DNA from: Faucicola sp041855445
GTDB taxonomy: Bacteria > Pseudomonadota > Gammaproteobacteria > Pseudomonadales > Moraxellaceae
NCBI GenBank assembly: GCA_041855445.1
Contig: JBHAEG010000016.1
Location: 48,337-112,336 of the forward strand
DNA: 64,000 nucleotides
Direction of reading: 5' to 3'
Shown here: one piece after another, positions 5,472 to 15,665 of the stretch
How positions within the stretch are numbered: position 1 is the stretch's first letter
How the letters are laid out: each line of letters starts with the position of its first letter
Notes under the pieces: model-generated
What the model saw: only the letters and a program-made list of their open reading frames with translations
Told to the model about the DNA's origin: nothing
Database searches by the model: none
Program-made: the position numbers and the translations under genes

Positions 5472-8400
5472 CTACTCAACTTCATACCATGCTTTTGGCT
5501 GAAAAATAAATCGTTCATTAAAAATCAGTTCAATCGCTGAGCCATCGCCACCTTGTTGTTGAATGTGTGGATTATGCAAATATTGAACATCATCGAGTAA
5601 ACTGCGATTTTTGTTACCATCATGATGATAATTGACACGATTTTTACTTCTTTCTAATAAAGTTTGTGGATTAATTAACAACCGCTGATAAGGATTATTT
5701 TTATGACTAGCCCCAAACGCTAATTCTTGAATACCTTGCCCAGCTCGGATAAAACCGCCTGTGCCTGTTTCTGATGCCAAATGCTGACAAATACCATAAG
5801 GCATACAATATAGTTGCTGTTCTGAACCGCCAACGATTTTGGCACTACAAGGGTTTATATCATGGTAACGCATATCTGGATTATAAACTGTGGTGTATAA
5901 GACATGGTCGATTACTGCTGATTTTCCAACGCCTTTGCTAAATTTGACCTGTTGAAAACCATCAAATCGAGTGAGTGGATAATACCAACCTTGTTTACTT
6001 TTCACCATTTGTAAATCAATATTTTTATGAATTGCTGGTAATTTGACAAAATCTTTATCTTGTAAATTATTAACAGTTAAGGGAATTTTTTTATCATAAA
6101 ATAAACTATCCGCTTTTGTAATATCATTATCAAAAATCGCATACAAGCGGTCGGCATATTGTGGATTATCACGCATTTTTGATAATGGCGAACTACGGTC
6201 TCCCGAAATCACATTGACAACAGCAAATAATTGTTGATTATCTGGATTGCGATAAAAACTAACTACAGGACGTTCATAAAATCGGTAGCTATATTGACTA
6301 GCTGTCTGATGGGCATTTTGTAAAATTTTATTCACTCTTATGGCTTGAAAAGCTTCTATCGTTTTACTTTCGGTATCAACGCTACCTGCATTGACAAAAT
6401 CTGCCCGAAATACTTGCCCGCCTAAATCTGCAAAATAAATATGGTCTAATAAATTATCATTGTTGCGGTCAAGTACAGTCACGCCAGCAACAATGCTGTT
6501 TTTCATGTCTTGATGATTAATACTAGCAATTAATGACGCAGTATTATTTGCTGAAGACGCTGACCAAATTAATTGCCCAGTTTTAGCATTTATCATATAA
6601 ATAGCATTACCTTGCGTTTGTGACCGTGACTTTACATGACATGCTTGCGACCAACGATAATCGATTGGAGCATTAACTGCAAAACTTTCATATTCATAAC
6701 AATTATCATAACCACCCCCAAAAATTAACACATCAATGGGATTTTCTTTCGCATGTAGTTTGATTTTGCCTTTGCTTGGTTTTGCCCAAATTTTTCCAAT
6801 TCGATGAAAGCCATGCGTTAAATGGTTAATATAAAATAGCATTTTTGGTTGATAATAGTTGCTCAAGTCCATCGCATATAACCCCTCGCCCCCCATTCGC
6901 AAGCCACCATACACAAATACGCCTTGATTATTGCCGACTTTGACCGTAACTTTTTTATTTGCCCAATCATATTGATAATCCATACTGGCTAGCCAAGGAG
7001 CATCGATACCAAATTTTGGCAAACCTATCGCACTATGTGTCGCCCCATGAACTAACGCATTTGGCTGATTTTGCAAAGTAGTTAATGGAATTATTGCTAA
7101 CGTTTCTTTTCCTGAACGATTATTTAATAAATGCAGTACACCATCGGTTGAACCAAACAAAATATAGTCATCTCGTTGCTGGCTAATTCGTCCTATGTCA
7201 TCTAATGTCGCTGAATAAGTAATCACTGTTGGCGTGGAATGAATAATCGACCCAAGTACTTTTATTTCATGGCTTGGTTGAGATAACTGCATATTTTCCA
7301 CAGCTACAGCAGGCAAATTATCAAATCCTAAAAAATTTAATAATATGCGTTTTATCGTATCGGTATAAATAGGGTGTGTTAATTCTTTAAAACCAAAAGG
7401 TTTTCCGCTAGCATCAACCCCAATTTTTCTTAAAGTTGTATTCGTGGTATTTGCCGACAGACTATCCTCAACAAACACTGTCCGTCCAGAGCCAAGTTGT
7501 TGAAAAGGTGAAGTTAATTGAGCGTACATGCCACCTGACCAATCATCTATTGCCTCAGGATTTAATCGACCACTATCATCTAAAAAAACTTTTTGTTGAT
7601 TATTGGCATACAGCGTTCCATTATTTAATTGATATTTTTGCAAATTCCCCGACCAAATCAGCAAATTTTCGCTAACTTTTGCCTCGACTGTCGGTAAAAA
7701 AGCAGTCGATTGTTGATAGCCTGCCTGATAAGGGTCATCAGCAATAGCAATCGTCCCCGATGGTGCAGATGGAATACTATGATTAAGCTCATGCGTAAAC
7801 TGTACCATGCTATCAATTAAATCTTCTGTAGACTGAGCAGAAAAAAATCCACCTTCACCAAAACCACCAACATTGGGCAATTTTGGGTGAGATTTTGCCC
7901 CCCAATTACAGGCATTTTTTGCATCAATATTGTTTATCAGCTCGCAATTATAATAAGGTTTTTTTGTTGAGTTGTTATTATCACTTAAATAGCGAATGAT
8001 TTTTTGTGCCTCTGGTTTTAAGTTATTTGTATGTTTATCAACATCAAACACTGAGCCAAATCCCACTACCGCAGTTTTAATTTCTCGTCCAATTGGATTT
8101 TTTTCAGGATTGCGTAAGGCTTTGGCAAATTCGCCAATTTCTGGCATGGCATGTCCCATCATTGAGCCATTTTTTAATGTATGTGTACTAATATTAAACT
8201 GTGATGCTTTTGAACCTAAAGCAGATTTCATGATAGATAACGGGTCAAATGCGTTGTTGGGTTCACCATCAGTTAAAAAATAGATACCTTGTCCATGACA
8301 TTCACTGGCAACACTGGGTAACGGTGATTTGTATTTTATGCCCGATTTGGCTTCTTTGGTTGATTTTAAAAATCCTCTATCTACTTTATCTCCAACGTAT

Positions 8401-9200
8401 AAACGCCCATCAAAACCATTAATTTTTTGGGATTGATAAGTTGGTAAAATACCCGAACGTATCATCGCAGAATTGGCAGGATACCAACCATACCATTTTT
8501 CACAATGATTATTTTGCCATTTCCCACAGATAACGTATTGATTATCAATAAAACGAAAAAAATAATTTTGAGCCTGTGAGCCATAATAGGTAGTTTCGCC
8601 CATCATATAGGCGGATACTTCAGCATAAGCGTTAGCCGTTGGTGTCGCTCCGATACCTTGAAGTTGAGCAACAGCAGTTTTGATGGCTAGACGTTGGGTT
8701 TGGTCAAGAGGGCGGGCAGGCACGACAATTTTTCCACTACGATGGTCGGCAAAAGTAAATATATTTTCACTATCGCTTTGTGATGGATATTGCCCAATTC
8801 CCATCACTATTTGACTATCTAATCTTGGGCTATCCATTAAGGTAAAAATCGCATCTTTCAATCGAGTTAAACGGTCATAATAACGTTTGCCATCACTACC
8901 TATACAATAATGTCTAGTATAATTTGGGATTGTATTAGAATTTTCACTTTTTCTATCAATAACTTGAATATTACTAGGCATATCGCCTGCATCTTGACAG
9001 CCTGCCACTAATGCTGACATACTGCCTGAAGTATCTAGCATCATCATCATTGTAATCGTACTTTGTTCGGCTGGTTGATAAATTTCTAAATCGCCAATTT
9101 GTTTACCCTTAACATCTGCCCAAACATTTACCCAAGCTATAAAGCCGATAGCAACAACAAATAATTGAATAACTTTTAAGAATACCACCGAATACAACAT
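5472..9200 (-). CDS. pilY1: PilY1/PilC-type pilus tip adhesin
   Basis: A 1242-residue exported protein: signal peptide (about 1-29), then an N-terminal von Willebrand A-like domain with MIDAS motif D56-x-S58-x-S60 (MLDTSGSM). The C-terminal PilC/PilY1 beta-propeller contains the repeated DLGGQVFR-type blades. An EF-hand-like calcium loop DRNNDNLLDHIYFAD lies near residue 910. PilY1 sits at the pilus tip with minor pilins, modulates extension and retraction, binds surfaces and takes part in surface sensing. The gene lies in the middle of the minor pilin operon, 31 bp after pilX. Length is close to the Pseudomonas protein. Confidence 0.92.
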   Translation of the reverse strand: MLYSVVFLKVIQLFVVAIGFIAWVNVWADVKGKQIGDLEIYQPAEQSTITMMMMLDTSGSMSALVAGCQDAGDMPSNIQVIDRKSENSNTIPNYTRHYCIGSDGKRYYDRLTRLKDAIFTLMDSPRLDSQIVMGIGQYPSQSDSENIFTFADHRSGKIVVPARPLDQTQRLAIKTAVAQLQGIGATPTANAYAEVSAYMMGETTYYGSQAQNYFFRFIDNQYVICGKWQNNHCEKWYGWYPANSAMIRSGILPTYQSQKINGFDGRLYVGDKVDRGFLKSTKEAKSGIKYKSPLPSVASECHGQGIYFLTDGEPNNAFDPLSIMKSALGSKASQFNISTHTLKNGSMMGHAMPEIGEFAKALRNPEKNPIGREIKTAVVGFGSVFDVDKHTNNLKPEAQKIIRYLSDNNNSTKKPYYNCELINNIDAKNACNWGAKSHPKLPNVGGFGEGGFFSAQSTEDLIDSMVQFTHELNHSIPSAPSGTIAIADDPYQAGYQQSTAFLPTVEAKVSENLLIWSGNLQKYQLNNGTLYANNQQKVFLDDSGRLNPEAIDDWSGGMYAQLTSPFQQLGSGRTVFVEDSLSANTTNTTLRKIGVDASGKPFGFKELTHPIYTDTIKRILLNFLGFDNLPAVAVENMQLSQPSHEIKVLGSIIHSTPTVITYSATLDDIGRISQQRDDYILFGSTDGVLHLLNNRSGKETLAIIPLTTLQNQPNALVHGATHSAIGLPKFGIDAPWLASMDYQYDWANKKVTVKVGNNQGVFVYGGLRMGGEGLYAMDLSNYYQPKMLFYINHLTHGFHRIGKIWAKPSKGKIKLHAKENPIDVLIFGGGYDNCYEYESFAVNAPIDYRWSQACHVKSRSQTQGNAIYMINAKTGQLIWSASSANNTASLIASINHQDMKNSIVAGVTVLDRNNDNLLDHIYFADLGGQVFRADFVNAGSVDTESKTIEAFQAIRVNKILQNAHQTASQYSYRFYERPVVSFYRNPDNQQLFAVVNVISGDRSSPLSKMRDNPQYADRLYAIFDNDITKADSLFYDKKIPLTVNNLQDKDFVKLPAIHKNIDLQMVKSKQGWYYPLTRFDGFQQVKFSKGVGKSAVIDHVLYTTVYNPDMRYHDINPCSAKIVGGSEQQLYCMPYGICQHLASETGTGGFIRAGQGIQELAFGASHKNNPYQRLLINPQTLLERSKNRVNYHHDGNKNRSLLDDVQYLHNPHIQQQGGDGSAIELIFNERFIFQPKAWYEVE

Positions 9201-9231
9201 GATAGTTTCTCTGTCACACTTTTATATAATA

Positions 9232-10044
9232 CTATGATTTTTTTAGACATTCAGGATTTAATGACTGATTTTCTGCTCCAAAATCCATACAAACTGTAGC
9301 TTGTGACTGATTGGACAGTTCAGCTTGTTGATATAACATTTTGCTGGGCGTGCCTGCCTCTTGTAAACAATTTAATAAAGGTGATTGACTTTTTACCAAT
9401 ATACTAGTTTGTTCAAGGCATTTTTTTGAGCCAAGTTTTGGTTCATGATAGGCAGGTAAAATTGACGTAATGCGAATGTCAAACGGGTAAATTGTACTTG
9501 TTAGCTGATGTGTGTCTTTGCCTGTGACCATATGATTAAATGCCTGTTGTTGTTGGCGTTGGCTGGTACTAATATTTACTTGCGTTATCAGTGTTTGTCT
9601 GGCACTGGTATAGCCTGCATCTTGTTGATAATCACAAAATCCATGATTTAACCCACTCCAAAAACCACCCGATGCCTCTTTAATACTTGTATTAGCAACT
9701 AAATATTTTTTATTACGAGGGTTAAAACAATATATGACTTCGTGTTTTTTATGGTTTTCTTCTAAAATAAAATGACCAAACACACCAGAAAAACTCATCA
9801 CTTGTTGATACTCTTCACTATTGACATCACGATTTACCATCATTTCTAGTTTTTGATTAGCACTATCAGATGATAGTAACAATATGGTATTAATTTGGTC
9901 ACTGGTAGCCGTTTTTAAATCGACATTACTCTGACGAACTGCCATCACACCAGCTAACATAATCAATACTAAAAACAACAGCACAACAACTAGAACAGCC
10001 CCCCGTTGATAGTAAACACCAGTGCCACGATGTAACCTTGCCAT
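9232..10044 (-). CDS. pilX: PilX-type minor pilin
   Basis: A 270-residue protein with leader ending YYQRG followed by AVLVVVLLFLVLIMLAGVMAVRQS, the PilX N-terminal segment. As in GspK/PilK-type proteins, position +5 of the mature chain is hydrophobic instead of Glu, consistent with a subunit at the tip. A good AGGGA ribosome binding site precedes the ATG. It lies between pilW and pilY1, the canonical order. It probably joins PilV, PilW and PilY1 in the priming complex. Confidence 0.85.
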   Translation of the reverse strand: MARLHRGTGVYYQRGAVLVVVLLFLVLIMLAGVMAVRQSNVDLKTATSDQINTILLLSSDSANQKLEMMVNRDVNSEEYQQVMSFSGVFGHFILEENHKKHEVIYCFNPRNKKYLVANTSIKEASGGFWSGLNHGFCDYQQDAGYTSARQTLITQVNISTSQRQQQQAFNHMVTGKDTHQLTSTIYPFDIRITSILPAYHEPKLGSKKCLEQTSILVKSQSPLLNCLQEAGTPSKMLYQQAELSNQSQATVCMDFGAENQSLNPECLKKS

Positions 10045-10059
10045 AACATATCCCTATTT

Positions 10060-11073
10060 TTATTGCTGATGAATGCTAATTAGTCGAGCATTTCTCAAAA
10101 ATGTGGTTGCTTCGTAAACTGTGCGTAAATACTTAGGTGCTAATTGAGCCGATTTTAATTGTTGGGTTTTGCCTAATAATATAAATTTTTGTTCATGCTG
10201 ATGATTGACCAATGGTGTATCGCCTCGCACAATCATACCCATTTTGATTGCGATAATCATTGGTTTTTCACTAACGGCGTTATTGAATTTTTCTAAATAA
10301 TCTTTACTTGGTATATAACTAATTGTCGATGATGGTTGCCCAAGATACTGAACACCTAATAACACTTTAAATTGCTCTATCCCTGTAATAAACTCTTGTC
10401 CTGCCTGTCCAAAATTACGCTGGTCAGTACCAGCAAATACTTGTAGCGTATTTTTACCCACTTTACCAATGGCTAATCGTCCTGCATCACAGGCTAATAC
10501 CAAATCTTTTACAACAGCTTTACTACGACCACCTGTTACCTCTCGCAAAAAATAGCGTTCAATCACAATATCATTAATTTCAATATCATTACCTTCACAA
10601 TCAGTCATGACATTTTCCGTAATGTTTTGATATTGAATAGTCAGCTGGTCACTGGGAATATCCGTATTAGAAATACCTGTCCAGCCCCGTTCCCCCATCA
10701 TCACATCGCCAGCACTACGCGATAAATAACCAACTTGAGCAAAACTATCCAGCTTTTCGCCTGTATCATTGAAAGTAAATATACCTAAATTTGTACCTGT
10801 CAAGACAATGCCTCCTTGCACCGTATCACTGGTAATGTGAGAAATTGGATTACCAAGATTAGCAAGGCGTATATGATTTTCTAATTGCTGAATACCAAAA
10901 ATACTCGCCTGCTGTAACTCACTAGCTGTTTTTTGTAAAGTCGTGGTTTTGACACTCATTAAATAAATTTGTATCACCACTGCCGAAATTAATAATCCCA
11001 ATATAAGAGCAATCATTATTTCAATCAGTGTAAAACCTGATTGAGATTGCAACAAAAACCAACGCTTCAACAT
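10060..11073 (-). CDS. pilW: PilW-type minor pilin
   Basis: A 337-residue prepilin: leader of 13 residues ending QSG, then FTLIEIMIALILGLLISAVVIQIYLMS (F+1, Glu+5). The next TLQKTASELQQASIFGIQQLENHIRLANLGNP matches the conserved N-terminal helix region of PilW. It starts 9 bp after pilV ends. It is a GspJ-like subunit of the initiation complex of the type IV pilus. Confidence 0.87.
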   Translation of the reverse strand: MLKRWFLLQSQSGFTLIEIMIALILGLLISAVVIQIYLMSVKTTTLQKTASELQQASIFGIQQLENHIRLANLGNPISHITSDTVQGGIVLTGTNLGIFTFNDTGEKLDSFAQVGYLSRSAGDVMMGERGWTGISNTDIPSDQLTIQYQNITENVMTDCEGNDIEINDIVIERYFLREVTGGRSKAVVKDLVLACDAGRLAIGKVGKNTLQVFAGTDQRNFGQAGQEFITGIEQFKVLLGVQYLGQPSSTISYIPSKDYLEKFNNAVSEKPMIIAIKMGMIVRGDTPLVNHQHEQKFILLGKTQQLKSAQLAPKYLRTVYEATTFLRNARLISIHQQ

Positions 11074-11082
11074 GGGTACAAA

Positions 11083-11610
11083 CTAATATGCCTCCATGAT
11101 AAAACATTGAGCTTGAGGATAATAATGACCATTAGATTTTTTGGCACAAGGCTGACTGGCAGGCTCATCACTAAACACAGGCTTGGTTTTACCCCAGCTT
11201 GCAATCAAACATTGACGAGGTTGGGCAGTTTCTGTTTCTGGACAAATATCAATACCAAGCTGAATATTATTTGCCTCAGCAGATTGTTTTAAACTTAAAG
11301 CTTCTCGTATTGCTAATTGCTCTGAATTACAAAATTCTGGTTCACCTGAGGAAGTACAGCTTAATAGATTAATTGACTGATAATTTGAAGAATTTAACGT
11401 ATTTTTAAATGTTTCAACGCCTGCGATATTAACCCGCATCATCTCTGCCCCATTGCGTAAAATAGTTAAGGCTTTTGTACGAGTCATACTTTCATCGGTT
11501 GCTTTAACAGCCGTCATTTGCATACTGGTAAATCCTAAAATCGCTATTGCCAGTAGTAATAATGAAACCATCACTTCGACTAAACCGATGCCTTGTTGGG
11601 TAGTTATCAT
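11083..11610 (-). CDS. pilV: PilV-type minor pilin
   Basis: I start it at the ATG at 11608-11610 (175 residues), which gives a 7-residue leader MITTQQG followed by IGLVEVMVSLLLLAIAILGFTSMQM with Glu+5. This is the usual PilV pattern. A longer frame to 11742 exists but would put 44 polar and A/T-derived residues before the leader. Four cysteines follow in the globular part. It is the first gene of the operon here: no fimU/fimT lies before it, and the next gene upstream (fadB) is divergent. Confidence 0.87.
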   Translation of the reverse strand: MITTQQGIGLVEVMVSLLLLAIAILGFTSMQMTAVKATDESMTRTKALTILRNGAEMMRVNIAGVETFKNTLNSSNYQSINLLSCTSSGEPEFCNSEQLAIREALSLKQSAEANNIQLGIDICPETETAQPRQCLIASWGKTKPVFSDEPASQPCAKKSNGHYYPQAQCFIMEAY

Positions 11611-11805
11611 GACAATACACGAGTAAAATAAAACTAACTCTTTGATTGTAATAGGGTTTTTTATGACAAACAAGATAGAAAATCGGTGATTTTGTAGTAT
11701 TTTGTATATTAAAAAATTTATATTAAATTTAATATTATACAATATTAAAAATTGTTTTTATAAATCAATAATTTAATCAAAATCTACTGACAATTTTTAT
11801 CACAA

Positions 11806-11813
11806 ATTATACC
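11806..11813 (-). promoter_or_regulatory. Possible promoter of the minor pilin operon
   Basis: On the minus strand TATAAT (11806-11811) is preceded by TG one base away, forming an extended -10; no good -35 is visible. A second TATAAT lies at 11734-11739, closer to pilV. The 325-bp gap 11611-11935 is very A+T rich and otherwise holds the fadB leader with an AAGGAGTT ribosome binding site. Confidence 0.35.
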
Positions 11814-11935
11814 ACAAAGCAAAAAAACTGACCCACTAGTCATTTGACTTTAATCCTATTTGCCCTAAAAATAACCTAAACTAATCTACAATCTGATAAC
11901 CCAACTTTCATCATAAACTCAAGGAGTTACATTTT

Positions 11936-14092
11936 ATGATATATCAAGGAAACAGCATCAGCGTATCTGTGTTAGACGATGGAATTGTGAATTTTCACTA
12001 TAATAATCAAACACAAAGCGTCAATAAATTTGACCAACCAACTTTAAAAGAATTTTCTGAAGCTGTTGCTATTTTAGAAAATAATCCAGAAGTGAAAGGC
12101 TTAATTGTCACTTCAGGCAAAAAAGTATTTATTGCAGGGGCGGATATTACAGAGTTTGTTGGACATTTTAAACGTGATGAAGCCGACATTCGTAGCTGGA
12201 TTTTAGATATTAATCAAATATTTAATCGTTTTGAAGATTTGCCATTTCCCAAAGTTGCATTAATTAATGGTGCTGCATTAGGTGGTGGCTGTGAAATGAC
12301 TTTAGTTTGTGATTATCGCATCATGGGCGAAAAAGCGGTCATTGGCTTACCTGAAGTGAAATTAGGCATTATTCCAGGCTGGGGCGGTACGGTGCGAACA
12401 CCTCGTGTTATTGGTGTTGATAATGCGTTAGAACTTATTGCAACAGGTGCGACCAAAAAACCTGCGGAGGCTTTAAAATTAGGTTTAGTTGATGCAGTGG
12501 TTGCTGATGATAATTTAATTGCTTCAGGAATAAATTTAGTTAAAAAATGTGTTGCTGGTGAGTTAGATTGGCAAGCTCGCCGTCAGGAAAAAATTAATCC
12601 AATTAAACTCAATCAGTTAGAACAAGCCATGGCATTTAACAGTGCTAAAGGTGTACTATTTGCTAAAGCAAACCCTGCTCAATATCCTGCCCCAAAAATT
12701 GCACTTGAAGCAATTGAAAAACATGCTAATTTATCACGAGATAAAGCATTAGAAATTGAAGCATCAAGTTTTGCCAAAGTCGCCAAAACTCCTCAAGCAG
12801 AAAGCCTTGTCGGTGTGTTTTTAAATGACCAAGCTGTAAAAAAACTGGTAAAAACCCACAGTACTAAAGCTCACGACATTAAAGAATTAGCGGTACTTGG
12901 TGCAGGCATTATGGGCGGTGGCATTGCTTTTCAATCCGCTAGTAAGGGTTTGCCAATTATCATGAAAGATATTAAGTCGTCACAACTTGAATTAGGCATG
13001 AGCGAGGCAAGCAAATTATTAGCCAAACAAGTGGAACGCAACAAAATGACCCCTACCAAAATGGGTGAAACATTAAGTCGTATCCGTCCAACCTTAAATT
13101 ACGGTGATTTTAGCGAAACAGATATTGTGATTGAAGCAGTCGTTGAAAATCCAAATATCAAACTTGCTGTATTAAAAGAAGTAGAAAGCCTTGTTAAAGA
13201 AGATTGTATTTTAGCATCAAATACTTCTACAATTTCAATTAGTTATTTAGCATCAGCATTACAACGCCCAGAAAATTTTGTTGGTATGCACTTTTTTAAT
13301 CCTGTGCATCGTATGCCATTGGTTGAAGTTATTCGTGGTGAAAAATCTTCAGAACAAGCAGTTGCTACAACTGTCGCTTTGGCAGAAAAAATGGGTAAAG
13401 TGCCTGTTGTCGTGAATGACTGCCCAGGCTTTTTAGTCAATCGTGTCTTATTCCCATATTTTGGGGCTTTTGATTTATTATTAAAAGAAGGGGCTGATTT
13501 TGTTCATATTGACAAAGTCATGACAAAATTTGGCTGGCCAATGGGTCCTGCCTATTTAATGGACGTTGTTGGTTTAGATACAGGCATACATGGTGCAGAA
13601 GTTATGGCAGAAGGTTTCCCTGACCGTATGAAACCTGATTTTAAAGGCAGTATTCAAACATTATTTGAGGCAAATCGTCTAGGTCAAAAAAATGGAGCTG
13701 GTTTTTATCAATATGTGGCAGATAAAAAAGGTAAACCACAAAAAAATCCTGACCCAGTCACTTATGAAATTATTCAATCAGTTGTGACAGATAATAAACA
13801 ATTTGATGACCAAGAAATCATCGACCGCATGATGTTAGCGTTATGTAATGAAACAGTACGTTGTTTAGAAGATAATATTGTCGCAACACCTGCAGAGGCA
13901 GATATGGCAATGTTAATGGGCATTGGTTTCCCGCCGTTCCGTGGTGGTGTTTTCCGCTACATTGACCAAATAGGATTAACAAAATATTTAGAGCTTTGCG
14001 ATAAATATGCCTATTTAGGTAAAGCGTATGAAGCTCCACAAATGGTGCGTAATATGGTCGCAAATAATCAGACATTTTATCCATCAGTTTAA
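11936..14092 (+). CDS. fadB: Fatty acid oxidation complex alpha subunit FadB
   Basis: 718 residues. The N-terminal crotonase domain has GGGCE (Glu120) and GLPEVKLGIIPGWGGT (Glu140), equivalent to the two catalytic Glu of E. coli FadB. A 3-hydroxyacyl-CoA dehydrogenase domain follows, with an NAD-binding GAGIMGGG motif near residue 320 and the catalytic FFNPVHRMP His near residue 458. The C-terminal dehydrogenase repeat follows. It performs hydration, dehydrogenation and isomerisation of enoyl/hydroxyacyl-CoA in beta-oxidation and forms an alpha2beta2 complex with FadA, encoded 32 bp downstream. A strong AAGGAG ribosome binding site supports the start. No FadR-like operator was recognised. Confidence 0.96.
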   Translation: MIYQGNSISVSVLDDGIVNFHYNNQTQSVNKFDQPTLKEFSEAVAILENNPEVKGLIVTSGKKVFIAGADITEFVGHFKRDEADIRSWILDINQIFNRFEDLPFPKVALINGAALGGGCEMTLVCDYRIMGEKAVIGLPEVKLGIIPGWGGTVRTPRVIGVDNALELIATGATKKPAEALKLGLVDAVVADDNLIASGINLVKKCVAGELDWQARRQEKINPIKLNQLEQAMAFNSAKGVLFAKANPAQYPAPKIALEAIEKHANLSRDKALEIEASSFAKVAKTPQAESLVGVFLNDQAVKKLVKTHSTKAHDIKELAVLGAGIMGGGIAFQSASKGLPIIMKDIKSSQLELGMSEASKLLAKQVERNKMTPTKMGETLSRIRPTLNYGDFSETDIVIEAVVENPNIKLAVLKEVESLVKEDCILASNTSTISISYLASALQRPENFVGMHFFNPVHRMPLVEVIRGEKSSEQAVATTVALAEKMGKVPVVVNDCPGFLVNRVLFPYFGAFDLLLKEGADFVHIDKVMTKFGWPMGPAYLMDVVGLDTGIHGAEVMAEGFPDRMKPDFKGSIQTLFEANRLGQKNGAGFYQYVADKKGKPQKNPDPVTYEIIQSVVTDNKQFDDQEIIDRMMLALCNETVRCLEDNIVATPAEADMAMLMGIGFPPFRGGVFRYIDQIGLTKYLELCDKYAYLGKAYEAPQMVRNMVANNQTFYPSV

Positions 14093-14124
14093 TTAATAAT
14101 TCATGAATATTTAAGGAAAATAAT

Positions 14125-15297
14125 ATGACTGTATTAAGTCCAAAAGATGTTGTCATCATTGATGGTGTGCGTACCGCTATGGGAAAATCAAAAAATGGTA
14201 TGTTTCGTCATGTGCGTGCTGATAATATGTCAGCACAGTTGGTGCGTGCCTTATTAAACCGCCATGATTTTGACCCAAGCTTAATTGAAGATGTCATTTG
14301 GGGCTGTGTTAATCAAACCCTAGAACAGGGCTGGAATATTGCTCGTAATTTAGTTTTATTGGCTGATTTACCAAAATCTGTGACAGGGCAAACCATTAAT
14401 CGTTTATGTGGGTCATCAATGCAAGCCCTACATACTGCCGCCGCTCAAATTATGACCAATCAAGGTGATGTGTTTGTGATTGGTGGTGTTGAGCATATGG
14501 GGCATGTTAGCATGATGCACGGTATTGATATTAATCCAACCGCTTCAAAACATTATGCGAAAGCTTCAAATATGATGGGCTTAACTGCTGAAATGCTTGG
14601 ACGTATTAATAACATTAGTCGTCAAGAACAAGATGATTTTGGCGTACAATCTCATAAACGAGCTTGGCAAGCTACCCAAGAGGGACGTTTTGCCAATGAA
14701 ATCGTTGGTATTGAAGGACATGATGCTGACGGTAATTTACAATTATGTACCGTTGATGAAGTCATTCGCCCAGATGCCAATTTAGAAGCATTTGCTAATT
14801 TAAAACCTGTGTTTGACCCAAAAAATGGCACTGTGACCGCTGGTACATCATCAGCATTATCTGATGGTGCCTCTACAATGCTTATCATGTCTGCCCAAAA
14901 AGCCAAAGATTTAGGTTTAACCCCTCGTGCCAGAATTCGTTCAATGGCTGTTGCAGGCTGTGACGCAGCGATTATGGGTTATGGACCTGTACCTGCCACC
15001 AAAAAAGCGTTAAAACGGGCAGGATTAACTTTAGAAGATATTCAAACCATTGAATTAAACGAAGCTTTTGCTGCTCAAGGATTAGCCGTCATGAAAGGGC
15101 TAAACATTCTTGATAAACAAGACATTATCAATGTCAATGGTGGAGCGATTGCTTTAGGACACCCACTTGGTTGTTCTGGTGCGAGAATTACTACAACCTT
15201 GTTAAATGTGATGGAACAAAAAGATACTCAATTTGGTTTGGCGACCATGTGTATTGGTTTAGGACAAGGGATTGCCACTATTATTGAACGTGTTTAA
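14125..15297 (+). CDS. fadA: 3-ketoacyl-CoA thiolase FadA
   Basis: A 390-residue thiolase, the beta subunit of the beta-oxidation complex, which releases acetyl-CoA. Cys95 in NRLCGSSMQAL is the acyl-accepting nucleophile. His346 in GGAIALGHPLGCSGAR and Cys376 in MCIGLGQG complete the active site. It follows fadB by 32 bp with an AAGGA ribosome binding site, and a terminator follows at 15310, so fadBA is a two-gene operon. Acetyl-CoA produced here connects with the acetyl-CoA synthetase encoded at 20450. Confidence 0.96.
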   Translation: MTVLSPKDVVIIDGVRTAMGKSKNGMFRHVRADNMSAQLVRALLNRHDFDPSLIEDVIWGCVNQTLEQGWNIARNLVLLADLPKSVTGQTINRLCGSSMQALHTAAAQIMTNQGDVFVIGGVEHMGHVSMMHGIDINPTASKHYAKASNMMGLTAEMLGRINNISRQEQDDFGVQSHKRAWQATQEGRFANEIVGIEGHDADGNLQLCTVDEVIRPDANLEAFANLKPVFDPKNGTVTAGTSSALSDGASTMLIMSAQKAKDLGLTPRARIRSMAVAGCDAAIMGYGPVPATKKALKRAGLTLEDIQTIELNEAFAAQGLAVMKGLNILDKQDIINVNGGAIALGHPLGCSGARITTTLLNVMEQKDTQFGLATMCIGLGQGIATIIERV

Positions 15298-15309
15298 TAC
15301 CAATTGACT

Positions 15310-15345
15310 AAAAAAAGCCTTTAACGATGTTAAGGGCTTTTTTAC
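15310..15345 (+). terminator. Terminator of fadBA
   Basis: AAGCCTTTAAC and GTTAAGGGCTT flank a 4-base loop and are followed by a T run, with an A run on the other side. Confidence 0.85.
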
Positions 15346-15418
15346 TCGCACTATTTCTAATGCTATTATTTACAAATCCATATATAATAATTTAATCATT
15401 ATCACTTCAAGGAAAAAA

Positions 15419-15637
15419 ATGATGACAACTCAAACGATTACCCTAACTATCGAAGGCATGACTTGCGGAGGCTGTGCTAAAAGTGTTAATCAAGCATTAC
15501 AACAACTAGCTGGTGTCAATGAAGCTAATGCCAATTTTGAACAAAAAAATGCTACGATTATCTTTGATAATGAACAAATTTCAATTAATCAGCTTATCGA
15601 AGCAATTGAAGATGCTGGTTTTGATGTTGTGCAATAA
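15419..15637 (+). CDS. copZ: Copper chaperone CopZ-like
   Basis: A 72-residue single heavy-metal-associated domain with the Cu(I)-binding GMTCGGC motif near residues 14-20. It has the ferredoxin-like length and the ending IEDAGFDVVQ typical of CopZ. It lies 28 bp upstream of a copper P-type ATPase whose N-terminal domain has the same fold, so it should deliver Cu(I) to that pump. An AAGGA precedes the start; two adjacent ATG codons are possible. No CueR-type regulator gene lies nearby in the window. Confidence 0.88.
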   Translation: MMTTQTITLTIEGMTCGGCAKSVNQALQQLAGVNEANANFEQKNATIIFDNEQISINQLIEAIEDAGFDVVQ

Positions 15638-15665
15638 TAAAAATTATTGCTAAATTAGGTAGTAT

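Noticed and set aside
13818..14159. Minus-strand frame across the fadB-fadA junction
   Set aside because: It is antisense to two well-identified genes, and its composition is that of a shadow frame.
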